Of a stretch of 19,584 bases of DNA, positions 1-7,261 are shown piece after piece. This DNA is from JAFDVN01 sp964472275. GTDB taxonomy: Bacteria; Acidobacteriota; Holophagae; Holophagales; Holophagaceae. The position numbers and the translations under genes were made by a program. The notes below the pieces were generated by a model that saw only the letters and a list, made by a program, of their open reading frames with translations, had not been told where the DNA came from and searched no databases. Where the stretch lies: NCBI GenBank assembly GCA_964472275.1, contig CAYYJN010000039.1:1-19584 (forward strand), given 5' to 3'. Positions within the stretch are counted from its first letter, which is position 1; each line of letters starts with the position of its first letter.

Positions 1-26
1 GTCACCCGAAAGGTCACTCGCCGTGA
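1..26 (+). CDS. 3' end of an upstream gene (partial)
   Basis: The frame starting at base 3 runs open from the window edge and ends at TGA 24-26. That stop overlaps the GTG start of the next gene as GTGA, the usual 4-bp overlap of coupled genes. Only about seven codons are inside the window (ending HPKGHSP), so no product can be named. It probably belongs to the same polysaccharide operon. The call rests only on the overlap geometry. Confidence 0.35.
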
Positions 27-910
27 AAGTCCTGATTACCGGTGCATCTGGATTCATCGGTAGACACTTGGTTCCCCACCTTCTCGGGCTCGGCCACGAG
101 GTGGAGGCATGGGGGCGGCAGGAACTCCCAGCGGGACCGGGCCTCACCCGGCATGCGCTCGATTTGTCAAAGGATCCCCTTCCCTCGCCTTCGGATTCTG
201 CTCCCTGGAACGCCGCGATTCATCTCGCCGCCCATTCACGCCCTTCCCTCGCGTGGTCCGCGGACTTGGTGATCGAGAACCTCCATCTAACCGCGCGGGT
301 GCTTCAGCATGTGGCTGACCACGCGCCTGGATGCCGAACGCTCCTCGCCTCCAGCGCCCATGTCTATGCGCCTTCCGAGAATCCTCACCTGGAATCGGAC
401 GCTTTGGGCCCCAAGGGGCTCTACGGGCTCTCCAAGCAGCTCTGCGAAGACTGGGCGCTGTCCATGAAGGACGATCTCGATCTCCAGATCGTCCGGGCCT
501 TCAACCAGATCGGACCAGGGATGCCGAAGGGACTCCTGTTCCCCGACATTTTGCAGAAGCTCTCCACCCTTGGGACTGAAGCAGGGTCACGACTCACCAT
601 GAACGGCCGCAATGACATCAAGGACTTCCTCGACATCCGCGATGCGCTCAAGGCCTACGAAGCCCTGCTCACGGCGGTGGCTCCGAGTGGCTCTTCCTGG
701 AATCTATGCTCGGGCAGACCTGTGTCGGTATCAGCCTTCATCCAGGCCACTCTCGCGTTGAAGAGTCTGAATCGCGAGGTGGTGTTCGCCTCCGCTGAGA
801 CCCAACGGATGCTCGGAGACTCGAGCCGCCTCCAGAAGGCCACAGGCTGGAAACCCCTGTACTCCCTGAGCGAGTCCCTGACATACGCCATGGAGGGGCA
901 CCACCGTTAA
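23..910 (+). CDS. rmd: NAD(P)-dependent epimerase/dehydratase, probable GDP-6-deoxy-D-mannose reductase
   Basis: An extended short-chain dehydrogenase of 295 aa, the usual size for RMD. The Rossmann motif GASGFIGRH is at residues 7-15, the catalytic serine lies in LASSAHVY (about 110-115), and the Tyr-x3-Lys pair is Y134/K138 in YGLSK. The later segments FNQIGPG, NDIKDFLDIRDALKAY, WNLCSG and the C-terminal 'DSSRLQKATGWKP' match the GDP-4-keto-6-deoxymannose reductase subgroup. In that family the enzyme reduces the Gmd product to GDP-D-rhamnose. The gmd gene follows directly, which supports this assignment. Start chosen: GTG at 23, because AAAGG at 9-13 is a reasonable ribosome site and the GTG overlaps the stop of the preceding frame. 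GDP-fucose synthase is less likely, since it is longer. Another nucleotide-sugar reductase cannot be excluded. Confidence 0.78.
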   Translation: MKVLITGASGFIGRHLVPHLLGLGHEVEAWGRQELPAGPGLTRHALDLSKDPLPSPSDSAPWNAAIHLAAHSRPSLAWSADLVIENLHLTARVLQHVADHAPGCRTLLASSAHVYAPSENPHLESDALGPKGLYGLSKQLCEDWALSMKDDLDLQIVRAFNQIGPGMPKGLLFPDILQKLSTLGTEAGSRLTMNGRNDIKDFLDIRDALKAYEALLTAVAPSGSSWNLCSGRPVSVSAFIQATLALKSLNREVVFASAETQRMLGDSSRLQKATGWKPLYSLSESLTYAMEGHHR

Positions 911-1005
911 GATCGCCATTTTCGCGAATCCCAGCTCATCCCCCATTCCCAAGGAAGGGCTGAAGCAAGGCTCCTGGGTTAATATCAAGGCTTTCCGGAG
1001 TTCCC
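906..1005 (+). pseudogene. possible 5' remnant of a lost gene in front of gmd
   Basis: The gap between rmd and gmd is open in the frame of base 906 and reads (V)KIAIFANPSSSPIPKEG, followed by about a dozen further plausible residues. It then runs out of frame into gmd and stops. This looks like a GT4-type glycosyltransferase N-terminus (a hydrophobic beta-strand followed by a Gly/Ser/Pro loop). The first codon is GTT, which is not a start codon. I read it as a degenerated gene start, or as chance. Low confidence. Confidence 0.22.
979..985 (+). promoter_or_regulatory. weak -10-like box before gmd
   Basis: TTAATAT lies about 20 bases upstream of the gmd ATG in otherwise GC-rich sequence. It resembles a sigma-70 -10 element, and no good -35 is seen at the right distance. 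It may give gmd its own transcript in addition to read-through from rmd. Confidence 0.2.
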
Positions 1006-2055
1006 ATGTCTCAGCCCAAGATCGCCCTCGTCACCGGTGTGACTGGACAAGACGGAAGCTACCTTTCTGAACTGCTGCTGGAGAAGGGGTACCAGGTGCA
1101 TGGCATCGTGCGCCGGGCCTCCCTCTTCAACACGGATCGCATTGACCATCTCCATGTGGGCGGCCATCCGAATCCGAACTTCTTCCTTCACTATGGAGAT
1201 CTTTCGGACGCGGGCGCGCTGCGCAATGTCCTCGACGAAGTGCAACCCGACGAAGTTTACAACCTCGGCGCCCAGAGCCATGTGCGCGTGAGCTTCGACC
1301 AGCCCGAGTACACGGTGGATGTGACGGCCGTCGGCGTGATCCGCCTTCTTGAAGCGATCCGCAGCTACATGAAGCACAACAACAAACAGATCCGCTTCTA
1401 CCAGGCGGGCTCCAGCGAGATGTTCGGCTCCGCCAAGCCCCGCCAGCACGAGGGCACCCGCTTCGAGCCCCGCAGCCCCTATGCCTGCGCGAAGGTCTAC
1501 GCCCACTACCAGGTGGTGAACCACCGGGAGAGCTATGGCCTCTTCGCCTGCAACGGCATCCTCTTCAACCACGAGAGCCCCCGACGCGGCGAGACCTTCG
1601 TGACGCGCAAGATCACTCGCGCGGCCACGCGCATCAAGCTGGGCCTGCAGGACAAGCTCTTCCTCGGCAACCTCGACGCCAAGCGGGACTGGGGCTTCGC
1701 CGGAGACTATGTCGAAGCCATGTGGCGCATGCTCCAACAAGATCAGCCGGATGATTATGTAGTCGCCACCGGCGAAGCCATCACCATCCGCGACTTCCTG
1801 GACTTCACTTTCGGCGCCCTCGACCTCGACTGGAAGCGCTTCGTGGAGATTGATCCGCGCTACTTCCGCCCCGCCGAAGTGGACCACCTCGAAGGCGACG
1901 CCTCCAAGGGCCGCCGCATCCTCGGCTGGGAGGCCAAGACGGACATCCGCACACTGGCGAAGATGATGGTGGACTCCGATCTCAAACTGGCCCAGCGCGA
2001 AAAGGTCTTGCTGGAAAGCGGCCACGCCGATCCCCAGCGTGCGGGCTATCGCTGA
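1006..2055 (+). CDS. gmd: GDP-mannose 4,6-dehydratase
   Basis: Converts GDP-D-mannose to GDP-4-keto-6-deoxy-D-mannose, the branch point to GDP-D-rhamnose, GDP-L-fucose and related sugars; cytoplasmic, NADP-dependent. It has 349 aa, normal for the family. The N-terminal cofactor motif GVTGQDGSYL is at residues 11-20, followed by the family-typical GIVRRAS, HYGDLSD and NLGAQSHV blocks. The catalytic region has GSSEMFG (135-141) and Y159/K163 in SPYACAK. LFNHESPRRGETFVTRKI and LGNLDAKRDWGFAGDYVE are diagnostic of Gmd. ATG at 1006 is preceded by GGAG at 997-1000. It sits 95 bp after the probable reductase, and the two together would make GDP-D-rhamnose. No missing residues noticed. Confidence 0.97.
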   Translation: MSQPKIALVTGVTGQDGSYLSELLLEKGYQVHGIVRRASLFNTDRIDHLHVGGHPNPNFFLHYGDLSDAGALRNVLDEVQPDEVYNLGAQSHVRVSFDQPEYTVDVTAVGVIRLLEAIRSYMKHNNKQIRFYQAGSSEMFGSAKPRQHEGTRFEPRSPYACAKVYAHYQVVNHRESYGLFACNGILFNHESPRRGETFVTRKITRAATRIKLGLQDKLFLGNLDAKRDWGFAGDYVEAMWRMLQQDQPDDYVVATGEAITIRDFLDFTFGALDLDWKRFVEIDPRYFRPAEVDHLEGDASKGRRILGWEAKTDIRTLAKMMVDSDLKLAQREKVLLESGHADPQRAGYR

Positions 2056-2065
2056 CGAGGGAGCC

Positions 2066-2299
2066 ATGGGCCTTAAGGTTTACCTCAAGCGGGCCGAGCG
2101 GCGCGTCCTCCGTCCGCTCGGTCGGCTATTCCGCAAGCGCCCCCTGGCCCCAGTGATCGCGGATCCGGAAATCCTGGAGCGACTCGCGCGGCTTGAACGA
2201 CGGACCGAGGCGTTGGAAGCGATGGTCCGAGAGGACCTGGGCCTGCGTTATCTGCAGGCGGACGAATCGAGGGAGCCCGAACGCCATCCGACGGTCTGA
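2066..2299 (+). CDS. small coiled-coil protein of unknown function
   Basis: A 77-aa protein with no family I recognise. The N-terminal third is very basic (KRAERRVLRPLGRLFRKR). Residues about 33-60 have heptad-like leucine/isoleucine spacing (PEILERLARLERRTEALEAM) suggesting a short coiled coil, and the tail is acidic and polar. No signal peptide or membrane segment. Start chosen: ATG 2066, with a strong GAGGGAG site at 2057-2063 directly after the gmd stop. An in-frame upstream extension into gmd is unlikely. Four bases separate its stop from the glycosyltransferase start, so it is firmly inside the operon. It could be a membrane-surface adaptor for the glycan machinery, but that is only inference from context. 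Confidence 0.72.
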   Translation: MGLKVYLKRAERRVLRPLGRLFRKRPLAPVIADPEILERLARLERRTEALEAMVREDLGLRYLQADESREPERHPTV

Positions 2300-2303
2300 T
2301 CCC

Positions 2304-4658
2304 ATGAAACCCTCCGGAACCGTCAAGACCGTGCTGGTGGACCTCCGTTGCTGTCAGGTCAATCAGGACCGCGGCATCCCCGCCTACGCGCAAGAGCTTC
2401 TGCTGCATCTCGGCGCTGGGAGCCCGGAGCACCGCTATCTCTGGTTCATCGAAAAAGGGAAGCCTCTCCCTCCGCGCGAGGCGGAGCTCTCCACCCTCGG
2501 CCAGTGGCGGACCGAAGCGCAACTACGCTCCGATGCTTCGCTCCAGGTAGACGCGCTGCTGTCCACCTGGCTCTTCATGGATCCAGGCGGTCGCGGAGAG
2601 GCGTTCCTCCTCCCTCCCTGGTTGAAGACCCACTCGCCCCTCAAGCTCGGTATCGTCTATGACCTGATCCCCCTGCTCTTCCCTGAGCGCTACCTCCAGC
2701 CAGAAGCTGCGCGGGGCGCGTTCCTGGCCGCGCTCCGCCAGATGAAAACCTACGACCGTCTCTTCGCCATCAGCGAAGCCACCCGACGGGACGCCATCCG
2801 CCACGGAGGCATGGACCCCGCCCGGATCATCACCCTTCCGGGTGGGATTGACGGGCGTAAGGCGCGTCTCTTGGATCGAGCTTCAGCCCCCAATGTCCCC
2901 GCGGCTTTGGGTTTGGGGCAAAACTACTTCATCTATGTCGGAGGCGAGGACTGGCGCAAGAACATGGACGGGCTCGTCCGGGCCTTCGCGGCCTTCCGTT
3001 CGGCCTCGCCTGCAGTGGACGCGCCCCAGCTGGCCATCGTGTGCAAGATGTCCGAGCAGGGAAAACGCCAGCTCATGGACCTTGCCGCCTCGCTTGGGCT
3101 CCCTACGGGAGCCGTGGTCTGCACCGGACACCTGCCCGACGACGCCTTCATCGCCTTGACCCGCGGCGCGGAAGCGATGGTCTTCCCCTCCCTCTATGAA
3201 GGCCTGGGGCTACCCATCCTCGAAGCCTATGCGAGCGGCGTCCCGGTCCTCGGCTCCGACAATTCCTCGATCCGGGACCTCGTCCATCCGCGCTGCCGCT
3301 TCGACCCCAGCTCTGTCGAATCGATCGCCGAGGCGCTGGCGCGCTTCCGCCGCGAACCTTCCTTGTCGGAGGCGTCCCTGGCATTCGGGCGCGAAGCGCT
3401 GTCCGCCCTTAGCTGGTCCAAGTCCGCGGAGATCGTCTCCCAATCCCTGGCGGAGCCTCGATGCCCTGCCCATCGGCAGCTTCCGCGCCCGCGGATCGCG
3501 GTCGCCGGCGTCCTCCCTCCCCAGGACACGGGCATCGCTGCCTACACCTTGCGCCATCTCCAATCGGCGGATTGGGGCACGGATTTCTTCACCGAGAGCA
3601 CACCTCGCCTCGCGGCGGAAGGAGACCAGGAGTTGCGTTCCGGCAATCGGGTCCTTCCGCAGGAGATCATGCCGCTCGCGCTGCGCCGCGGAATCCACAG
3701 CCATGCCGTCTTCGTCCTGGGCAATTCGCCCCATCACGCGGGCGCGCTGGAGGCGCTGCTCGCCACGCGCATGGAAACCACCACTTCCCGCTGGGCCTAC
3801 CTCCATGAGGCCGACATCTGGGCCCTCATCGCGCATGTGCTCGGGGCTGCCTCCAATCGCCTTCTCCCTGAAGTCGCGGATCCGGGGCCATCCTCCGCGC
3901 CTGCGTGGATCCGGCGGGCGCTCAAAACCTTCCCTGGCCTCCGGCCAGGGCTCCAATTCCTCCGCAGGAAAGGCCGGTTGGATGGGCTGCTGGTCAATTC
4001 CATCGCCTGCCGTGATCTCATCCGCGCGGCCCTGGGCCCTGAGGCGGAAGGATGGTCCATCCGCACGCTCTTCCTTCCCATCGCCGAACCTCCCCACTTC
4101 CCCGCGCGGGCCGGGAGCAGGGCGTTGACCGTGGGCTTCTTCGGCGTCCCAGCGCTCAACAAGCTCCCGAAACTGGTGGTGGGCGCGTTCGACCTGCTGC
4201 GGCGAGAGACCGAGGCGAACCTCGTGCTGGCAGGATGGGGCATGCGCGCGTTCTGCGAAACGCATGGGCTCCTGGGTCGCGAAGACATCACCTGCCTCGA
4301 ATCCCCTTCTGACGAGGCCTTGGCGCACGCCATGGCCTCAGTGGATGTGGCCGTCCAGCTCCGCGTCCCCACGATCGGGGAAACCTCCGGTGTCGTCGGT
4401 CAGCTGCTCGCTTTGGAAAAGGCGGTGATCGTCACGGGAGAAGGCAGCTACGCCGAGCTCGAAGATCCCCGGGTCCTCAAGGTGCCCGCCGATGTCACCG
4501 CGCCGGAGCTGGCGACTCGCATGGCCCAGGCCAACCGGCAGGATGCCGCTGGAGGCCGAGAAAAGCTTCTGGCCACCTACGGCGCGGAAGCCTATGAAGC
4601 GCGCCTAGCGGAGGTCCTTGGGCTCCGCGCGGAGATCTCCGGAAAGGTTGGGGCCTAG
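2304..4658 (+). CDS. tandem (two-domain) GT4-type glycosyltransferase
   Basis: A 784-aa protein with two glycosyltransferase-B units in one chain. Unit 1 (about 1-385) begins VLVDLRCCQ...RGIPAYAQELL. It has the linker strand YVGGEDWRKNMDGL (211-224) and the family-4 E-x7-E motif EGLGLPILE (E299, E307), followed by ASGVPVLGSDNSSIRD. Unit 2 (about 394-784) restarts with IAVAGVLPPQDTGIAAYTLRHL and has VGFFGVPALNK and the segment TIGETSGVVGQLLALEKAVIV. There the first Glu is kept but the second position of E-x7-E is Leu, as is common in one GT4 subgroup. Start chosen: ATG 2304, four bases after the preceding stop; the in-frame ATG at 2193 would overlap the small gene extensively. With Rmd and Gmd upstream, transfer of D-rhamnose or D-mannose residues at the inner membrane face is likely. 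The acceptor is unknown. Confidence 0.85.
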   Translation: MKPSGTVKTVLVDLRCCQVNQDRGIPAYAQELLLHLGAGSPEHRYLWFIEKGKPLPPREAELSTLGQWRTEAQLRSDASLQVDALLSTWLFMDPGGRGEAFLLPPWLKTHSPLKLGIVYDLIPLLFPERYLQPEAARGAFLAALRQMKTYDRLFAISEATRRDAIRHGGMDPARIITLPGGIDGRKARLLDRASAPNVPAALGLGQNYFIYVGGEDWRKNMDGLVRAFAAFRSASPAVDAPQLAIVCKMSEQGKRQLMDLAASLGLPTGAVVCTGHLPDDAFIALTRGAEAMVFPSLYEGLGLPILEAYASGVPVLGSDNSSIRDLVHPRCRFDPSSVESIAEALARFRREPSLSEASLAFGREALSALSWSKSAEIVSQSLAEPRCPAHRQLPRPRIAVAGVLPPQDTGIAAYTLRHLQSADWGTDFFTESTPRLAAEGDQELRSGNRVLPQEIMPLALRRGIHSHAVFVLGNSPHHAGALEALLATRMETTTSRWAYLHEADIWALIAHVLGAASNRLLPEVADPGPSSAPAWIRRALKTFPGLRPGLQFLRRKGRLDGLLVNSIACRDLIRAALGPEAEGWSIRTLFLPIAEPPHFPARAGSRALTVGFFGVPALNKLPKLVVGAFDLLRRETEANLVLAGWGMRAFCETHGLLGREDITCLESPSDEALAHAMASVDVAVQLRVPTIGETSGVVGQLLALEKAVIVTGEGSYAELEDPRVLKVPADVTAPELATRMAQANRQDAAGGREKLLATYGAEAYEARLAEVLGLRAEISGKVGA

Positions 4659-4715
4659 CTTGCAGATACAATTCCAAGACATCGCCATGCCCAGATTCAA
4701 GGAACTTTCCGCTCG

Positions 4716-5507
4716 ATGATCAGCTACGGCTACAACTTCGAAGATGTCTACATCCAGCGCCTGTTCCAGGGCAAGACGGACGGCTTCTACCTCGATGTGG
4801 GCGCCGCGGATCCAATCGAAGGGTCAGTGACCAAGCACTTCTACGATCTCGGCTGGAGCGGGATCAACCTCGAGCCTCAGGACGCCTACTTCAAGCGCCT
4901 CCAACGGGAGCGGCCGCGCGACATCAACCTGCAAGTCGCGGCCGGGACGGAGGAGGGGGATCGGACCTTCTACAGCCTGGACGGCAAAGGCGGATCCACC
5001 TTGGACATCGTCAACGCCGAGAACGGCGCGGCGCTCGGCTTCCAGGTCACCCCGATGACGGTGCATCTGACGACGCTCGCGAAAATCTGCGAGGCTCACG
5101 CCGTTCGGCCCATCGACTTCATGAAAGTGGATGTGGAAGGCTGGGAGCGCGAAGTCTTGGCTGGAGCCGACTGGAAGCGGTTCCGGCCTCTGCTGGTGGT
5201 CGTGGAGGCGACAAAACCCTTTTCGGCTGAGCCCTGCCATGAGGCATGGGAGCCCATCCTGCTGGCGGCCGCGTACCGGTTCGTCTTCTTCGACGGCCTG
5301 AACCGGTACTATCTGCGCGAAGATGACATCCATCTGGCCAGCCTCATCGCCGTTCCGGCGAATGTGTTCGACCGGTTCGTCCCCTACGCGCAGTTCCGGG
5401 CCACGGAAGAGCTCGCGAAACGCAACAAGCGGAGTGGGCTCTACATGTTCTTCCGCCGTCTCGAGAGCCGTTTCCGCCATCGTTTCCTGAAGAAGCCAGT
5501 GTCCTGA
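4716..5507 (+). CDS. FkbM-family SAM-dependent methyltransferase
   Basis: A 263-aa protein with a class I methyltransferase fold. SAM motif I is FYLDVGA (24-30), the acidic post-II region is GINLEPQ (49-55), and the FkbM signature IDFMKVDVEGWEREVL lies at about 133-148. This family usually O-methylates hydroxyl groups of sugars or polyketides. Next to glycosyltransferase and GDP-sugar genes it most likely methylates a sugar of the glycan, perhaps as a chain-end cap (inference). The C-terminal 40 residues are basic and may contact membrane or partner proteins. ATG 4716 follows AAGGAA at 4699-4704. A -10-like TACAAT at 4667-4672 lies in the 57-bp gap before it, so it may have some independent transcription. 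It appears to be the last gene of the polysaccharide block. Confidence 0.9.
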   Translation: MISYGYNFEDVYIQRLFQGKTDGFYLDVGAADPIEGSVTKHFYDLGWSGINLEPQDAYFKRLQRERPRDINLQVAAGTEEGDRTFYSLDGKGGSTLDIVNAENGAALGFQVTPMTVHLTTLAKICEAHAVRPIDFMKVDVEGWEREVLAGADWKRFRPLLVVVEATKPFSAEPCHEAWEPILLAAAYRFVFFDGLNRYYLREDDIHLASLIAVPANVFDRFVPYAQFRATEELAKRNKRSGLYMFFRRLESRFRHRFLKKPVS

Positions 5508-5536
5508 AGGGATTCTGGCCGCCCCGTCGAGGACTT

Positions 5537-7261
5537 ATGCGCATGCCCCACGCTCTCCCTCTTCTAGCCTTCCATTTGGCGGCCCAAGCACCCTTCTTCG
5601 CCACACGAGATGCCATCCAGGCCGAATGGTCTCGCAGGTCTCCCATTCCATCCCATGAGCAGTTCACGCCTTCCGACCGCGCGCGTTACGAACTCTCCCT
5701 CGCCCGCATTGGCGCGCCCGGGGCCCCTGAGCTGCTTCCGCCGGAGTTGGCGCGGCCGACGAAGGAGGCATGGGAGAAGCTGGCTCGTGAGGCGAAGACG
5801 CCTGAGGCGCGCTTCAACGCGCTTTACTTCCTGAACCGCTTCAAGGCTTCGGACGCGCTGGTGGCGCTGGATGGACTAACGGCGGCGGACGCGAAGAGCT
5901 GGCCGCGACACCTCCATCTCGAAGCCCAGATCGCCATGGCCCGACTGAATGGCGCGGAGGTGGATGGGAAGCTCCAGGCCTTCCTGGACACGATGGAGAA
6001 GGTCGGCAAGGTGGATCCGATCCGCGCCCAGGCGGCGCGCCTTCGTCTCGTCCTGGCGGGAAAGGAGAAGGCGCTCCTGCTGCCGGTGAAGGCGTCGGCG
6101 GAAGCCCTCCTATCGCTCATGGACAGCTTCAACCGCGCCCCGACCGCGGCTCGAGTCCTTCTGTTGAAGACGGCGGGCGACGATCCGCTCGGCCTGCTCC
6201 CGGCTTTGGGTTGCTCGCCCTCGAACGACGCGAGCCTTCGCGCCTTGATCGTGCAGCGCCTCACTGAAGGCGCGCCGGATGGCGTTCCCGCCGCGTGGGT
6301 GCTCGCGGAGGCGGATTCGCCGATCCCCAGCCTTCGCCAAAGCGTCCTGGGCTACCTCGGCAAACTTGGACCAGCCGCCCTGGCCGCGACGAAGGCGCCG
6401 CAGGCTTCGCCCATCTTCGAAGCCTCCGTCCTGCCCAGCCTGCGGACCCTCGCGCCCGCCGAGGCGGATGCTCTCCGCGCCAAGCTCCTTGGAGGCGGGT
6501 CCTCCGTCGCCCGCGCCGCCGCCATGGACGATCTGCCCAGCGCTCCCGCGGATCTCGATGCCTTGGCCAAGCGTTGCTACGACGACTCGGACCTGGAATC
6601 CGCGTTGGAGCTCTACGCGGCCATGGACCGCTGGAAGCTCCCAGCGGAGCGGCAGAAGGCGATCCTGACGCCCTTCCTCCAACACCCCGATTGGGGCTGG
6701 CGTTACCAGGCCTACCTCCAGCTGAAGAAGGTGGACGCGTCCACGCCCTGGCCTTCCGCGCCGATGCGGCGTCCCGCGGACAAGGTTCTGCTGGACGAGG
6801 CCATGAAGTTGGCGGAGCGCGGCAAGCCCGTGCGGCTGCGGCTCACTTTCAGCGGCAAGCGGATCGTCACGCTGAAGCTCGACCCCACCCTCGCGCCGAT
6901 GAATGTGGCGAACCTGGTGCTGCTGGCGAAGAAGCATTTCTTCGACGGCCACCGCGTGCCGCGCGTGGTGCCGGACTTCGTCGTGCAGATGGGCTCGCCC
7001 TACGACACGATGGATGGCGGCCCGGGATACTCGGTGCGCTGCGAGGATTCGACCACCTGGTACGGCCCCGGCAGCGTCGGCATGGCCCTGGCCGGCAAGG
7101 ACACGGGCGGTTGCCAGTTCTTCATCACGACGAACGCCACGCCCCATCTCACCGGCAAGTACACCCGCGTGGGCGAGGTGGAGCATCCGGATCACGATCT
7201 GAAGATCCTCGACGAGATCGAATTGGGCGCGAGGATCGTGTCCGTGCGGGTTCTGGACTGA
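5537..7261 (+). CDS. HEAT-like repeat protein with C-terminal cyclophilin domain
   Basis: A 574-aa protein. The N-terminus (MRMPHALPLLAFHLAAQA) is a plausible signal peptide, so export is likely. Residues about 40-410 are Ala/Leu-rich helical pairs resembling HEAT or TPR-type solenoids. Residues about 425-574 form a cyclophilin-type peptidyl-prolyl isomerase: APMNVANLVLLA, FDGHRVPRVVPDFVVQMG (equivalents of catalytic Arg55, Phe60 and Gln63 of human CypA), GPGSVGMALAGKDTGGCQFFIT, then HLTGKYTRVGEV. The position of CypA Trp121 is His and that of His126 is Tyr, as in many bacterial members. Probable role: folding of exported proteins, with the solenoid binding clients. ATG 5537 has GAGGA at 5529-5533. 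Its stop abuts the stop of the convergent dnaE2 gene. Confidence 0.87.
   Translation: MRMPHALPLLAFHLAAQAPFFATRDAIQAEWSRRSPIPSHEQFTPSDRARYELSLARIGAPGAPELLPPELARPTKEAWEKLAREAKTPEARFNALYFLNRFKASDALVALDGLTAADAKSWPRHLHLEAQIAMARLNGAEVDGKLQAFLDTMEKVGKVDPIRAQAARLRLVLAGKEKALLLPVKASAEALLSLMDSFNRAPTAARVLLLKTAGDDPLGLLPALGCSPSNDASLRALIVQRLTEGAPDGVPAAWVLAEADSPIPSLRQSVLGYLGKLGPAALAATKAPQASPIFEASVLPSLRTLAPAEADALRAKLLGGGSSVARAAAMDDLPSAPADLDALAKRCYDDSDLESALELYAAMDRWKLPAERQKAILTPFLQHPDWGWRYQAYLQLKKVDASTPWPSAPMRRPADKVLLDEAMKLAERGKPVRLRLTFSGKRIVTLKLDPTLAPMNVANLVLLAKKHFFDGHRVPRVVPDFVVQMGSPYDTMDGGPGYSVRCEDSTTWYGPGSVGMALAGKDTGGCQFFITTNATPHLTGKYTRVGEVEHPDHDLKILDEIELGARIVSVRVLD

Noticed and set aside
985..2067. 360-aa frame on the minus strand
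   Set aside because: Antisense to gmd, with low-complexity Ala/Val/His/Glu composition typical of a codon-bias shadow.
3210..4328. 372-aa frame on the minus strand
   Set aside because: Antisense to the tandem glycosyltransferase; Arg/Gly/Glu-rich, no family pattern.
6110..7195. 361-aa frame on the minus strand
   Set aside because: Antisense to the cyclophilin-fusion gene, no protein family features.
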